This document shows, piece after piece, positions 22,604-35,700 of a stretch of DNA of 64,000 bases. The stretch's first letter is position 1; each line of letters begins with the position of its first letter. This stretch comes from Lanius collurio (Eukaryota; Chordata; Aves; Passeriformes; Laniidae), in NCBI GenBank assembly GCA_020086605.1, contig JACBWW010000029.1:2502560-2566559 (forward strand). The letters run 5' to 3'. Both the position numbers and the translations under genes were made by a program. Below the pieces are notes generated by a model. That model did no database searches and was not told the origin of the DNA. It saw only the letters and a list, made by a program, of their open reading frames with translations.

Positions 22604-25600
22604 CACCAAACCAACAAAAACTTATTTAATGGTGTTGTAGCAGTAATGTGAGTGTGTGACAAAGCCAAGGACTGAGTGGGGACAGGTTGGCCATGCTGGG
22701 CTCTGCCCTCTCTCCTCTGACCCTGTGGGGACATGGGGCTTGATCCTTCAGATCTGTCAGCAGCACTTGAACCTACAGAACTCACCCAGTGTGATGCCAC
22801 TCACAGTGGGCAGGGAGAGGCTGGAAACCAGCTCTGGATGGGCCAGACTGTCTTGGGTCTGTGAGGCAGCACTGGGATAGGTGAGGAAGGGGCTGGTAAT
22901 TGAGCCAGGCTTTCACATGTCTTCCTATCTGAGGCAGGCAGCTGCAAAAATTACTGGTAGATCCCTCCCTGGGGCACTGCTCCCACTTTCCTTCAGTAAT
23001 CAAATAAGATTTCCCACTGAAATGGTGATAATTGGGGTTAAAAATGCAATGTGTCCTCAAAAGGTTCATACCTCTGAAATACACACACTTATCTACCCCT
23101 CTGCTCTCTTCAACCAGCATTATGAACACAGGAAGTTAAAAAAAAAACCCCAAAATGAAGATGTGTTCAGATCTTGGCTGGAGACAGGACATGAAGAGTT
23201 CATCACTGCTCTTATCACCAAGGGACTTCCCAGTTCCTGCTGTCCCGAGCACAGAGCTGGACGGACAGAGGGAAGAGCTGACAAAGCCCAAATCTAAAGG
23301 ATCACACCAGTAAATGCTGAGGTGCCCGGGTAGAGCCTCCCTGCTTCCTGGAGATACGGGGCTGCATTAACGGGGCAGGACAGATAAGAGCCGCTCAGGG
23401 CAGCACGATGTGGGCTGTGCCCCACACCAGCTCAGCAGCTGTGCCACCCCAGACCCTTCTCCTTCTCTCCAGAGGGGCTCCCATCTGTCCTGGACACCTG
23501 AGAGTCCCCAGCAAACCCAGGCTGTTCCTCAGGAGGGAACAGTCTTGGGGGCAGCACACATGTACTTCCATAATCCTAATTTTTTCTGCAGTGTTTGTTC
23601 TCACATTAGCATCAACAAACAGGCTCTGACCTTGCCTGTTGATGCTTTAAATGCCCTGTTACACAGCAAGCATGGGAATGAGTTAGTCACATGGAAAGTG
23701 CTTAGTCTCACATGGGCTGTTCATGTGCAGAGAGGAAAAAAAAAAGCCCAGTCTCACAAATACAATAATCTCTGCAGGAATCTCTCTGTCCCCCCCCTTT
23801 ACAGAATGATGAAATGCAGGCAGGATTTTTGCTTTAAGGCAGAATCATATCATGGTCTCAAGTCATTTTCAAAACAGAGACAAATCAATACTTCATTCTT
23901 CTTAACAGCCAAGGCATTAACTTTGTCACAAAGGCCACAAACTGCCTGAACAGACAGTTAAGAACCCACCTTTCACCACACAAAGCTTCTGCACCTCAGC
24001 AGGGCAGGGCAAAAGTCTGAAAACCGAAATCCCAAAAGCCTCTGAAGGCAGAGGGGGCAGCCCAATGTGCTTCCCCTCCTGGCTGGCTGTTCCCAGGCCA
24101 GAGCTGAGCTGCCAGTGCATGTGGAATTCGTGGAAATGCAAGGAAAGAGGTGGCTCTTCTGGCTGGTTTTTCCAGAAACACACACTCAGCATGGAGCCAA
24201 GCCAAAGGCACTGCAGTGTTTGTTCCCAGACCCTTTTCCTCACTCATCTTCACCAAACACACCTGAATTTTAAGCACAGTTTAACAATAAATCTACTTTA
24301 ACCACACAAATCCGCAGGAAGCAGCAGGTTTGGGGTAGGTGGCACAGACACTGTTGTGGTGCAGATCACTCTGTGGAGCTCAGTTGTTTCTTAAGGATTT
24401 AATTCCTGTGTGGTGGCTCTGCCAGGTACAGAACCCGCTGGTGACGCCCAAAAAATTCTTTCCACGTTTCGGGGAAGCGGCAGCAGGTGCACAGGCAACA
24501 TAACCTTTTCTCAGCTGGAAAACCTTCCTGAACAACTGCAGGGGGCTTTATTTGGGTGGCAAGAGGATACTGTCTTTTGTTCCAGCTCCCAGAATAGCCT
24601 CTGGCAGCGGGGCTTGGCAGCTGAGGCTCAGTGTGGCGCTGGCCCTGCGGGGTTGGGATCGGGATGGCTGTGCCGGGTGGGCAGAGCCAGCCACACATCC
24701 CTGTGCCCACCTGGGGCCTGGCTGCTGCTCTGCTCCTTCCCCTCTGTGTGTGAGAGCAAAGCCACAAAGCTGAGTTAGCCCTGGTTTGGGGCATAGGGTC
24801 CATCCCAGCTCTGTGCCATCCCAGCGCTCTGTGTCCAGGAACTTCCCAGATTCAGGAGCCCCACGGGGTTTATTCCCCCAGCTGTGTGGCTGCAGCCCTT
24901 CTGCTGGTGACAGATCACTTGGCTGATCCTCCCTGGCTGTGCTGGAGCCCACAGCTCCAGCAGCTCTGGGATGTGAGGATGTTCCCTGTCTCGGAGGCAA
25001 CACCAATTGTCCCTGTGGGATGATGGAAACCTTTGGCTCTGTCTGCAGGCCCCATTGTTCCTCTTTGGGACTCCTGCACACAGTGGGTGCCTCTTCCCCT
25101 GCCTTTCCCAACCCTGCACCAGCCCTTTTTGCTGCCTGAGGTGCCCTCACTGCTCCCAGGGAGCTGGGGCAGGATGGAAGCTGTAAATCCACAGCCTCCC
25201 TCTCCCTTCAGCTGGAGCTTTTCCCTGTGGGTGTCCTTGCAATGCCTTTGTGTTTTAAATCCCTGAGAGAGTAACTAGAAAATACTGACTAGAAAGTGTC
25301 TTCACCTGCAGTATTTGGTGCTGCTGGTTCTTTCTGGAGCAGAAAACCAGGTTGTGCAGTGGCTGCCACCATTCAGTGCTGCAGTGCATCAGAGAACTGG
25401 CAATTGCTCCTGCTTCCCCATCCTGTCTAACGCCAGCTGGCCTGTAATATTGATTGTTTTTCTCCCCCCCCTCCCCTTCTAGTATTAGAATATGATTTTA
25501 TGTGGGTGCAGGGCTTGCTCCTGCTCCGTGGTGCAGATCCTGGTGGCAGGATTGATGCCATGTGTGCAGGGCTGGGCTCACGTGGGAGGCAGGAGAGCTG

Positions 25601-25861
25601 TGACACCGTTACCAGAGGAGTCTGCAAAGAGGCTGGACTTTTTTTTTTTTTGGAGCTGCTGGGCCAAAATGTCAGCCTTGCCCCCACAACTATTTATTCA
25701 GAGATTGTCTCTTTCCACTCCAGCCCTAGGACTGATTATATCAAGCAGCAGAATTGAGGCCTGATCACTTTTGGCAGTCCTCTAAAAGTGCTTTTGACTG
25801 TAATTTCCCTCTGCAAAGGGTTATCCCCTCCACAGGCTCCTCCACAGAGGCAGATGGGTTT

Positions 25862-25893
25862 GAAAAATGAAAAGGGAAAAATGAAAAGGGAAA
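25862..25893. repeat. 14-bp tandem duplication, A/G-rich
   Basis: Two copies of GAAAAATGAAAAGG in a row plus the start of a third, at the left edge of an AT-rich unique stretch. Confidence 0.85.
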
Positions 25894-28800
25894 TCTAATC
25901 CATTTTCACTAATGATCCTCAAAAGGGATGTGCAACTCCCCTTCCTCTACAGGAATATTGTTATTTATATAACATAATAGAGCAAAGCTGAAAATACACC
26001 TGGGAGCCCATGAGGGAAGCGTGACAATCCTTGCTCATGGCATTCACTTATTCCCGCTGTATTTGCCACTCAAGCAGACAGAATCCAAAGGGTACTGTCT
26101 GCCATTAAAAACTAAATAAAATCTGTCATTTTAGCACAATTGCTGTAAAATCAGACTATGCACTTTGTGTTCTGAACTTGGAGGGTACCACAAAGAAAGT
26201 TCCTGAACGAGCTCATATAAATGCAAAGCCTTTCCCAGCTACTCAGAGAAGGCAATGCCAATGCTAACATAAAGAATATTCCATCAAACTGGAAGGAGCA
26301 AAAGGCTTTTCTTACTCTGAGAATGCCAATCTACTCCTCAATGAAAGCAAAACTTGGACTTTTCACAGCAGATGGGACTGCTTTCTGATGGCACACTGCA
26401 GCTGAACCCCACAGCTGCCCCTGTGCCATTCCTGGTCATTCATTGCTGAGGGCAGAGCGTGGTGTGTGTAATTCCTGGGCACAGGGTGCAGCTCTCCCTG
26501 CTCCCAGGCTGCAGAGGTGGCACAGCCCTGCTCACGTGTGCACTGCTGCAGTGCCTCCCTTGCTTTTAGCCAGTCTTGACATTTAGCGTCGCCTTGGTGA
26601 TTTTCTGGGTTCTGCAAAGTTAGCCTGAGCTTATAAAACATTGTCTTGGAAGTGGAAAAATTAATTTGTGACCAAAACAATGCGCCAAATCAGCCTTTAG
26701 TCCTCCTTGTTGCTCCCTCCTGAGCCAAAGATGCTTTCCAGATTCAGCTGATAGGCAGGGGAATTTGCTGAACAGCAGCAAATACATTTTAGCCTCTGAA
26801 TTGTTTGCAAATTGGGTGATTTCATGATCTATGGTGCCTGATGGGCTGCCAGAATCTCAGTGCTGCTCACAGGAGAAGCAGCTACAAAAAGAGCTTTAAA
26901 CTGAAGAATGTTACTGGACTTTAGGAGGTGACTGGTGCAGAGGAAAGTTCTGTCTCACGTGGTCAAAGAGTGTTGGGTTCTGATTGTTATTTGAGTTATG
27001 TTTTGTGCTGCACTGGGTCTCAGCAAGCCCAGAGGCTGGGCTTTGGCACTCTGTGAAGAAGAGGCCAAAGTTAAGCCCTGTGCTGGAGAGGGTGAAGTGG
27101 AGGGTATGGGGAGGGTGTGGAGAATTCAGTGCTCCAGGTGGTACCTTCAACTTCCCCAAAAAACTGGCAATTAAGTGTTTGACAGTAAATGATAAAAGCT
27201 GTTTTGGAGGAGCAAAAGCTTTTCTAAAGCTTTTTTTTTAAGTTTGACCCAGCCCAAGGAAGGTTTGTCTGGCCACTGCCCATCACAGGGACCTCCAGGA
27301 GGCAAAAGAGCTTTTTTGGGGCCTTATCCTTTTCTCCTCAGCTCTTCCAATCTGATTCTGAAGACCCCTCATTGTGTGGATCCTACACTTGGGCTGCTCT
27401 GAGCAGCACCAGAGCCCCAGAGGGCCCTGGGCAGACCCCATGAGCTGCAGGGTCAGGTTGTGGGGACGTTGTGCACCCTGTGGCCACCCCTCAGCTCTGC
27501 AGAGCAAAGTCTGGGGACTTATCACATGGAAAAAAAAATAGAATACATCATTGTCTTTTAAATAATATTAATTAGGAAGCTTTTACCAATGCAATCACCC
27601 TCCCCATAAACCAGCTCTCTGTGCTTGCACCCACCAGGCAGAGCTCCCCAACTCGGAGCTGTCATTTCCCAGGGAAATTTTGTACACTCCCAGCCACGTG
27701 CATTAGTGGAAGAATAAAAGCTGCTGTTAGCCTCCTTCAGGGGCTGCTGGTGTCCACAGCGAGCTCCCCAGAGCGCTGCAGAATAAACAGCAGGGCCCCA
27801 CTAACACTGGTGGGACTCCCTGGCTGCTCAGGGGGCTCTCACCTCCACAGAGCCATTCCTGTGCTGCCTCCCAGCCGTGTTTACAGTTGGTGACTGTCCC
27901 TCCAGCCCCCTCATCCCTCCTCAGAGAATCTTGTTCACTCATCAGGCTTTTCACTTGGAACCATTCAACCTTGCTGCTTTGATTTTGTAACAGGACAAAC
28001 TCCAAGTCCTAGCAGGATAAACAGGATTGCATGGCTAATGATTTGTGAGCTTAGCCTGAATGCAATTTACTGCAGAAATTCCAGCCTATGAGACTTTGTG
28101 ACCTGCTAATAAAGCACTTTTGGCAGAGGCTGTACAAATACAAAGGATTTTGTAGCCCCTGATTCCAGGTTCATATCCCTGTCCCAACTTGGTGAAATGC
28201 TGGTTTAATGCACAGTTTAAAAACCAAGTGACAACTGTTGGAATGAGGCAGGGTTTCACCCCAATTTGATTTCACTTAGGAGGAGTAAGGGATGCCCGTT
28301 TTTTTTAATTTGTTTGGGTTTTTTTTAATTTTATTTTTTTATTTTACAAATTGTCTGCTTGTAGCAGAGTCCCAAAATGCCTCACAAGTGCAACAGGATC
28401 CTGTCCTTATCAGGCACCAGGCAATAATAACCATCATTACATGGTAATGCTGGGCTAATCGATGTCAGGAACTGTGACTGGGCTTTATCTCTGGTTCCCT
28501 GGGCAGGGGACATGGGGCACTGGTGCAGTGTGTCACACAAAGCTGATCTGCTGAGCCAAGGCACTGCATTGGGCACCTCCTCAGGAGTGTGGCTGTGTAA
28601 CTGCGGCTCTGTCCCTCAGGATCCGACCTTGGGCACCTCAGTGTGCTTGCAGAGAGGAGACATTCATCCCTCTTTGTGAAGAGAAGAGCCTTGAGAGTCT
28701 CACAGTCATTATTTTAAGAGGTGGTCCCTGTCCTGACCTCCTCGTCTGGTGCAGCTCCCACAGGCGCCAGGACTGAAAAGCAGACCTAGAGCCAAGCACA

Positions 28801-30147
28801 GAAAATCATCAGCCTGTCTTCTCTTCTTTACACTGCTGAGAACCTGAGGGCTGCCCTGGGCTCACAGCTTTGTTTATTTGCTGGGCTCCAGAGGCCAGCT
28901 TCATTTTATTGATTGCCCAGAGCCTCTCCTCTCATTCACGGGTGCCGCTCTCTCCCAGATTTTCCGATGGCACGATGAGGAAATGTCTGGTTATCCATTT
29001 CTTTGTCAGAGTCAGAAACCTCTTCCAAACACAGCATTAGCTGACACAGGCAGACTGGGAGCTAGACAAACACTGGGCTGTGTGTTGGGTTCGAGTAAAT
29101 ACCTGCATTTGATTCCAAAGGGCTCCATTGATTAACCCGGGCTCCCCCCGCAGACCCGCGGAACAATCGGCACAATGGCACACTGAGCCACCAAACATTA
29201 CTCCACAAAAATGCTGCTGCATCCTTTCATGTTTGTTGCTGTTCTTATTATTGTTGAGATCTGGAAAATTACCCATCAATCACTCCTTAAGCTGCTCGTG
29301 GAAGTTTTGCTGAACGTGAGGTCTGGGTTTGCTGCTGAATTTGTTAATCCTCGCTCCCGAAAAAGAAATAAAAGCCATAGGAAGCACATTGCACTTCCAT
29401 TAGGTTGCCTCAATAGCTGCTCTTTCCAGCCTGGTTTGCAAATGCACTGATACTGTCATGTGAAATAAGGCACACGATTTGGGATTATTTATTATAACAT
29501 TTCCATATCAGATGTCTGGTTTTTTCAGCACTTTGGGTAGATTTCCATGATGTCCACATTGGTTGGTTTTCCATTTTTTGTTGCTAGGCCAGAGAGCAAA
29601 ATCCTGAGAACAGAGTGCAGTTTGGATGAGACCAGGTGTTTAATCCAGCCCAGTTTCTTCTCCTTAGCAGTGTTTCAGAAGTGGATGCAACATGTAGAGA
29701 AAAGGACATGAGCAGCTGAACAGCCAGTGAGACCTCCTTGGTGTCTTCTTTTAGCCACAAGGAAATTGTGGCCTAAGTATAAATCCCCTGCACTTGGTTT
29801 TGGTCTATAAAATTGAAAAAACAGAGTAAAGTGGAAAGACATTAATCCTTGGAGTAACAGGCTATTAAATCTTCTATTTATCCTGCACCATGCATAGCTT
29901 ATAACACACAGAACTTAGCAGGAAAGCAGTCAGGGATTCTATCTGGCAAACAAAATGCCTTTGGGATAAGGTGGATAACTTAGGGGCTGGGTCTAAGGCA
30001 CTGGAGTGCTGATTTTTTGGGACTCAGTTTTGCAGTGTGTGGCAGGGAAGGTAATTATTGGGATTGACAGAGGAGGCTCCACCTGCTAATTGCAGGATGA
30101 TGAACTGGGACTGCTGTGCCTGGCAGAGTGCAAAAACCAAGGAGGGT

Positions 30148-30173
30148 TATCTATTTATTATCTATCTGCCTGC

Positions 30174-30212
<39 letters not shown>

Positions 30213-30597
30213 CCATCTATTTGTCTATCTATCTGTCTATCTATCTGCCTATCTATCTGTCTATCTATCTATCTATCTATCTATCTATCCATCCATCCCT
30301 CCATCCATCCATCCCACCATCCATCCCACCATCCCACCATCCATCCATCCATCATCCATCCATCCATCATCCATCCATCCATCCATGAATCCATCCATCC
30401 CATCCATCCATCCATCCATCCATCCATCCATCCATCCATCCATCCATCCTCCATCCATCCATCCCATCCATCCATCCATCCATCCATCCATCCATCCATC
30501 CATCCATCCATCCATCCATCCATCCATCCATCCATCCATCCATCCATCCATCCATCCATCCATCCATCCATCCATCCATCCATCCCTCCATCCATCT
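30148..30597. repeat. compound tetranucleotide microsatellite, (TCTA)n then (CATC)n
   Basis: The first 140 bp are mostly TCTA units with TCTG interruptions; from about 30,288 the motif changes to CATC, with occasional truncated units, and ends in a long uninterrupted CATC tract from about 30,465 to 30,585. The two motifs differ by a single base (TCTA to TCCA). Long reading frames here encode only simple repeats such as Ile-His-Pro-Ser or Trp-Met-Asp-Gly and are not genes. Exact length is likely polymorphic or mis-assembled. Confidence 0.98.
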
Positions 30598-32529
30598 CCC
30601 ATCTCAGAGAGCCAAGGGAGGAGGCATTGGCCACACAAGGACAGTCTTGCTCAGGAGTGGGTAAAGGAAAGCACTCACAGAGGTGTAGGAAACTGGCCTG
30701 AAGAAACTGGAAGTGGTCAGGGGATGAAGAGAGCGTGGCAGGAGAGGTAGCAGACATTTTCCCAGGCAGTTTTGTGCACAGGACTCTTCCACCTGCAGCA
30801 CTCTCAGAGAGCTGAACGGTGCTGGGGTGGCCAAAGGGTTGAACTGGAGATGGAGAAAACCCTGCAGCTGTTGGAGCTGGGGTCAAAGGGAGACATTTTC
30901 TGCAGAGTCTTGAGATGTGATTTTCTCACTTCAAACCCAAAGCAGAAGCTGCCTATTTCCTTGTCTGGATGTGGCCAGAACCTCATGACAGCAGCCACTC
31001 CTGCAAGATTTGACATGATATTGTGGCACTTACAGAAGTGACTGGTGAGATTTCCATCATTTTTGAAAGGGTCTCTCAGATCAACTCTTCTGACAATAAC
31101 AGCACCGAGGATGAACTTGAATTTTAGGCTGGATTTGGTTCCAGATCTTTCAGTCATTCTAAAATTAACCCCCCCTTTCAGCTCACACGTACGTACAGGG
31201 AGGAAAGCAGGGGAACAAAAAGCCCTCATGAAATGTTTGTTAATCAGGGAACGAAGCACCTGTGATCTCCCATGTATTATTTCTATTTTCAAAGGCGAAT
31301 GCAAAGTCCACCGGGTGGAATTTAAACCGCTGTCACTGAGCGAGCTGCAGGAACACGGCGTTACTATGGAAAATTCCTGATTAAAGTCTGCAAAGAATTT
31401 CCTATGCAGAGGCTGTTTATTAATAGGTACCTCAGCCTCGCATCTGACATTGACAATTCTGCCCTTTAAACGCATCATTTTGCAAGCAGCGTGATAAAAG
31501 CTGTGCTGCTTTTTTATTTTTTTTTTTGGTGGGAAGAGAGAGCCTGTCCCAGCCCTCCCCCTCAGGCCTCCACCAGCTCTGACTGCTACAGTTTGCTTTG
31601 CTAAGCACAGGAACAAAAACTGCCACCATGAAATTATTTTAACAAGACCATGAAAAAGGAAAAAAAAAAAAAAAGAAAAAAAGAAAAGAAAAAAGGACGG
31701 CGACAACATCAACAACAATTTGCCCAAGTGATGCTTGGAAAAAAGATAAATTCCTCTCTCTAAACTAATTAAACTGTACTATGTGTCCTTGTGCAGTTCC
31801 TGGTGTTTTTCTGGTTCACTCAGTTTCAATAGATGCACAAGGACTGGAGCCAGAGCTCCTGAGTGACTAGTTCAGAACAAAAGCAGCTCTCCTGAGTATT
31901 CCTGAGCAGCCAGCAAATTGAGGGAAAGTTATTTTGGGTTAATCAATGTACTTCAGTTGCAATCACATTTAGCTTCTAACAGAGGAGCCTGCAAACAAGG
32001 AATTACTGTTCTGGGCTCAGCTATGGATGGCACTGGAAAGTGTTACCGGCTAGACTGTGCTCTTCTCAATGCCCTCTTTTTTTTTTTCTTTTTTCCCCTT
32101 CCTCCTTTTTTCTTTTGCGTCCTGAATTTGGTTTGGCAGTTTTACGTGTCCTCTCCATTTGCATTTCCCCCCCCCTGTTTATTTATTTATTTATTACTGG
32201 CACTGAGAGCCTGGGAAATCATTGGCAGTGGCTTAAAAGTCCCTGCAGGAGAGAATTCTTGCCATGTTCTAGCCAGGCCTACTGTGTGGAGCTGGAGCAG
32301 TTGTGTTCAGCTTCCCAGCAGTGAATCCCTGATTTCTGCAGGTAGATGTTTGTGAGGGCTGGCACTGGGACTCCCTGAGGGGTGGGGAGGCAATGGGAAG
32401 GTGCCTCCAGCATCCCCGGGGACAGGCAGGGTGGATGAGGCTCCCAGGAGAGTCCAAGAGCCCATGCTTGGGTGTGGAATTATGAAATAAATGGCTTCAA
32501 ACTGACAGAGAGCAGGTTTGGATGGGATT
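30598..32529. other. intergenic; one unusually long open frame, probably non-coding
   Basis: The minus strand is free of stops for 307 codons from 31,727 down to 30,804. Its translation starts in a poly-Phe tract from an A run and shows no known domain, Kozak support or similarity I recognise. AT-rich sequence at 31,060-31,500 may be a conserved non-coding element. C and T runs occur at 32,070-32,170. Confidence 0.5.
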
Positions 32530-32749
32530 TTGGGCAGGAATTGTTCCCTGGGAGGGTGGGCAGGCCCTGGCACAGGGTGCCCAGAGCAGCTGTGGCTGCC
32601 CCTGGATCCCTGGCAGTGCCCAAGGCCAGGCTGGACATTGGTGCTGGGAGCAGCCTGGGACAGTGGGAGGTGTCCCTGCCATGGCAGGAGGTGGAACCTG
32701 ATGATCTTTAAGGTCTCAAAACCCCAAACCATTCTTGGATTCCATGAAA
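32530..32749 (+). mobile_element. CR1 LINE 3' fragment
   Basis: About 220 bp of CR1 3' sequence, from GGAATTGTTCCCTGGGAGGG through GCACAGGGTGCCCAGAGCAG, GCCCAAGGCCAGGCTGGAC and GCCATGGCAGGAGGTGGAAC to GATGATCTTTAAGG and a terminal GGATTCCATGA. The apparent ORFs over it are shadows of the element. Confidence 0.93.
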
Positions 32750-35700
32750 ATGTTTTATTTTGGCAATCACTTCTCCTCTGGAGTATCTCAAATTTTGGAA
32801 ACTGCATTTCCCTTCCCCCATAGCTTTTGGCTGATCTGACCACTGGGTCTGAGGTGTAAAGAGCTCACAGGGGTGAGCTGGGTGAGGCTCCCAGATGTGA
32901 CTGTGGGGTGCTCAGTCTCATGTGCCTCCTGCAGCCCTTCTGGGGCAGCAGAGCTGCTGCAGTGCCTGGCCCAGCCCGACCGAGGCTTTCTGACCCTGTG
33001 AGCAGAAGCTTTCACAGGTATTTACAGCCCAGAAAGCCATAGTCTGTTAAATGGACTCCTCAATTATTGCTCCTGCTGCCGTGTTTCATTCATCCAGCCA
33101 CTCCTTGTCACTCAGGGATGTGCTGTTCCACACAAAAATGCCAGCTCTCCGGGCACTCAGGCTGCGCTGGAAGAACCAGTTCAATAGATCTGTATCTACC
33201 AGTTCCACCAGAGTCCCTGCTCTCCCTGCAATCCCCAAATCCAGCTCCTCCATCCTTTAGGAATCCAGACTTTCCTACCCCCAGTGAGGGTCCTGCCTGT
33301 TCACAACCCAGGGAGCCCCTCAGCACTGAGGTTTCATTCACCTGTTCAGAACTTGGTCGGTTAAAAGGTTTGAGATGCCCAGAGCTCACTGGATTCATGC
33401 AGGATTTGGGGATTCCCAAAGCCCAGGCAGAAGGCCTGCATGTTACCTACTCTCTTGCAATTAAATTATATGGAAAGATAAAAATCCAGGCAGCTTCCCA
33501 GACAAGTTTGGATGTTTCACATCCCATCTGTCCCCCAGTAAGATACATAACACCGGGTTATATCACCTGTAAGTTTTCACTTCACAAGGTTGCTCTCTGA
33601 GCCAACAGAATCCTGTTATTGGGGACCCTTCTTGAATGAAAAAACAAGTTTTCTTTCTGCTTTGCCCCAGAGCACCATTATTGTGCAGCAGTGCTCAGAA
33701 CCTGGCTGTGCCTCCCCAAACTGGGCTGCACAGCCATGGTCCAGCTCTCTCTGAATGGAAGAGGTGGTTTAAAGTAGGATTTCAGCCCCACATACCAGTG
33801 AATATTGGATGTAAACCCCTGTTTTGCAGCTTTATGTGCCAGGATGACTTAAGCTCAGTTGGCAGAGTCCCTCCATGCCCAATCCTGGTCAGGGCAGGGT
33901 TCCCCCTGGGTACTGGTCCTACAGAACACCTTGACCCTGACCCTCCAGCAGGCTGAGGTGACACATTGTGCCACAGGTCTGGCAGCACCCAGCCCAAGTG
34001 GTTAAAGCTGCACATTTGGGTGCTGAGGCTCTCAGCCTCACAGAGGTAAGAGAACTGAGCACATCCAGATCTACAAACGTTGCTTTTGTTGTCGCTCGTA
34101 CTCTGAGGAAGGGTAGAAACTTCTGTGGGTGAGACCTTCTGTTTCAGAGACTTACAGTCCATCTGCTCTGGAATTACATGTGAACAGTTTCTAGTTCAGC
34201 TCCTTCTGTTAATTTTTGTTTAGAGGGGCTGTTTAAAAATGTCTTTATCTGGGTTTGCTTGTGCCATGCTTGTAGGATTCTTGGGTGGAAGCCACGTCTT
34301 GGAATCCCATAACTTTCTCAGGCATGTTTTTTCCCTGCTTACCATGCTCTGCTGCCATTATTTCCTTGGCTTTGAAATAAGCATTTTTGTCCTTTTTCCA
34401 CCCTTTTCCTTCAGCATCAAAAAGCAGCTTTCCTCTAGGTCCCTTGATTAAATGTATACTTGGATATCCTGCTTTCTGGAGCTGCATCTGAGCTGGGAGT
34501 GCAGACCTGAGTGCTGAGCATCAGGCTGAGACAAAACTCTGCTTTGTCTTTGGCACTCACTTTTTCTGAGACTGTTTTGTTGAGACCACATCAAAATGCA
34601 AAACAGAGATCTGGACCTGTAAGTGTGAAAACTTGCTTACTTAATTGCAGGTGGTTTTGAAGGGCTGTTTATAAACACTTGAAAACTGAGTGTTACAAGA
34701 GTCGCTCTGATTCACCGTGCCAGGGAACAGTTCAAACTTTGAAAAGTCTCAGTGATTGAGAGAAACTAAAGGTTTTGGCATGGAGACCAAGCTTGAGTAC
34801 CTCTAGGCAATTGTGTAAGACCAAATCAGTTTGGCCTCGAGTTCACTCTCTGGGTTTTGGGGTTTTAGACACTGAAATCCTTGGTCTGCCAGGGCCGTGG
34901 CAAGGCTTAAACACTCCAAGCCCTTCACAGGGTGTTAACCACACCTTTAAGGCAGCAGGAAATGTGTACAACCAACCCCAAATATTCTACCCACAGAGCT
35001 GAAAGCAGAAAAACTTGAGTTTAATTTGCACTTGGAGAGGAGAGGATTTGACTTCTGAGTGCTTGTGCTCCCACTCTGCCTCTGAAAGCCAGTGCTGGAG
35101 CAAAGAGGGGCCAGGTCAGGAGGGTTCTGCTCCAAGGGCTCCTCAGGTGACCAAATCACCTCTTGGAGCTGCAGCTCTTCCATCCAAACCGTGCTGGCCT
35201 GAGCCTCAACCACTGCCAGCAAAGCTCCAGTGGAAAACAGCTCCCGAGTGTGGGGTGTTCCTGCTGCTCTGCACGGCCCTGAAGGCAGGAACAGCAAACA
35301 GAGGTGTCTGTCCTGCCTCTGACCCTGCAGCTTCTCACTTTTGGGTCAGATCCCTCCTTCCCTGCCCTTCACGTTGCCCTCACACAGTGGCCTGTGAGTC
35401 TCCCTACGATGGGCATCCATTTGACTCCAATGAGTAGCTCTAATTAAATTAAGCTGCTTCTATGACCAGCAGGTCAAATTTCTCAACTACAATTGACATT
35501 TACATTCTTATTGTGTCTTCCTTATTGGATTAACTCTTGATCAAGGAAGATCATTTACTGGGGCAGCATCCAGAGGGACAGAACCACGTTCAGGAGCCTG
35601 GTCCCTGCCTGTGTGGTGTGAGGCAGGCTGGGGGGTCAGACAGGGCTGTTTTCCACAGCCCTTTGCTGGCCAGTGGTCAACTAGAATTTTTCTTGACTGA

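Larger units (their letters stand above)
21952..30147. other. intergenic; no gene seen
   Basis: A long stretch with no identified transposons. The longest frame, 24,548-25,192 minus (214 codons), lies in a GC-richer segment and is not recognisably a protein. A tract at 25,860-26,300 is AT-rich with little low-complexity sequence and is the best candidate regulatory element of this block. Confidence 0.5.

Noticed and set aside
24548..25192. A 214-codon minus-strand ORF in a GC-richer segment
   Set aside because: No domain, no start context, no splice-site support, and an overlapping shorter open frame in another phase; ordinary for this composition.
30058..30886. Long ORFs of 201-230 codons at 30.1-30.9 kb on both strands
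   Set aside because: They are translations of the TCTA/CATC microsatellite (Ile-His-Pro-Ser or Trp-Met-Asp-Gly repeats).
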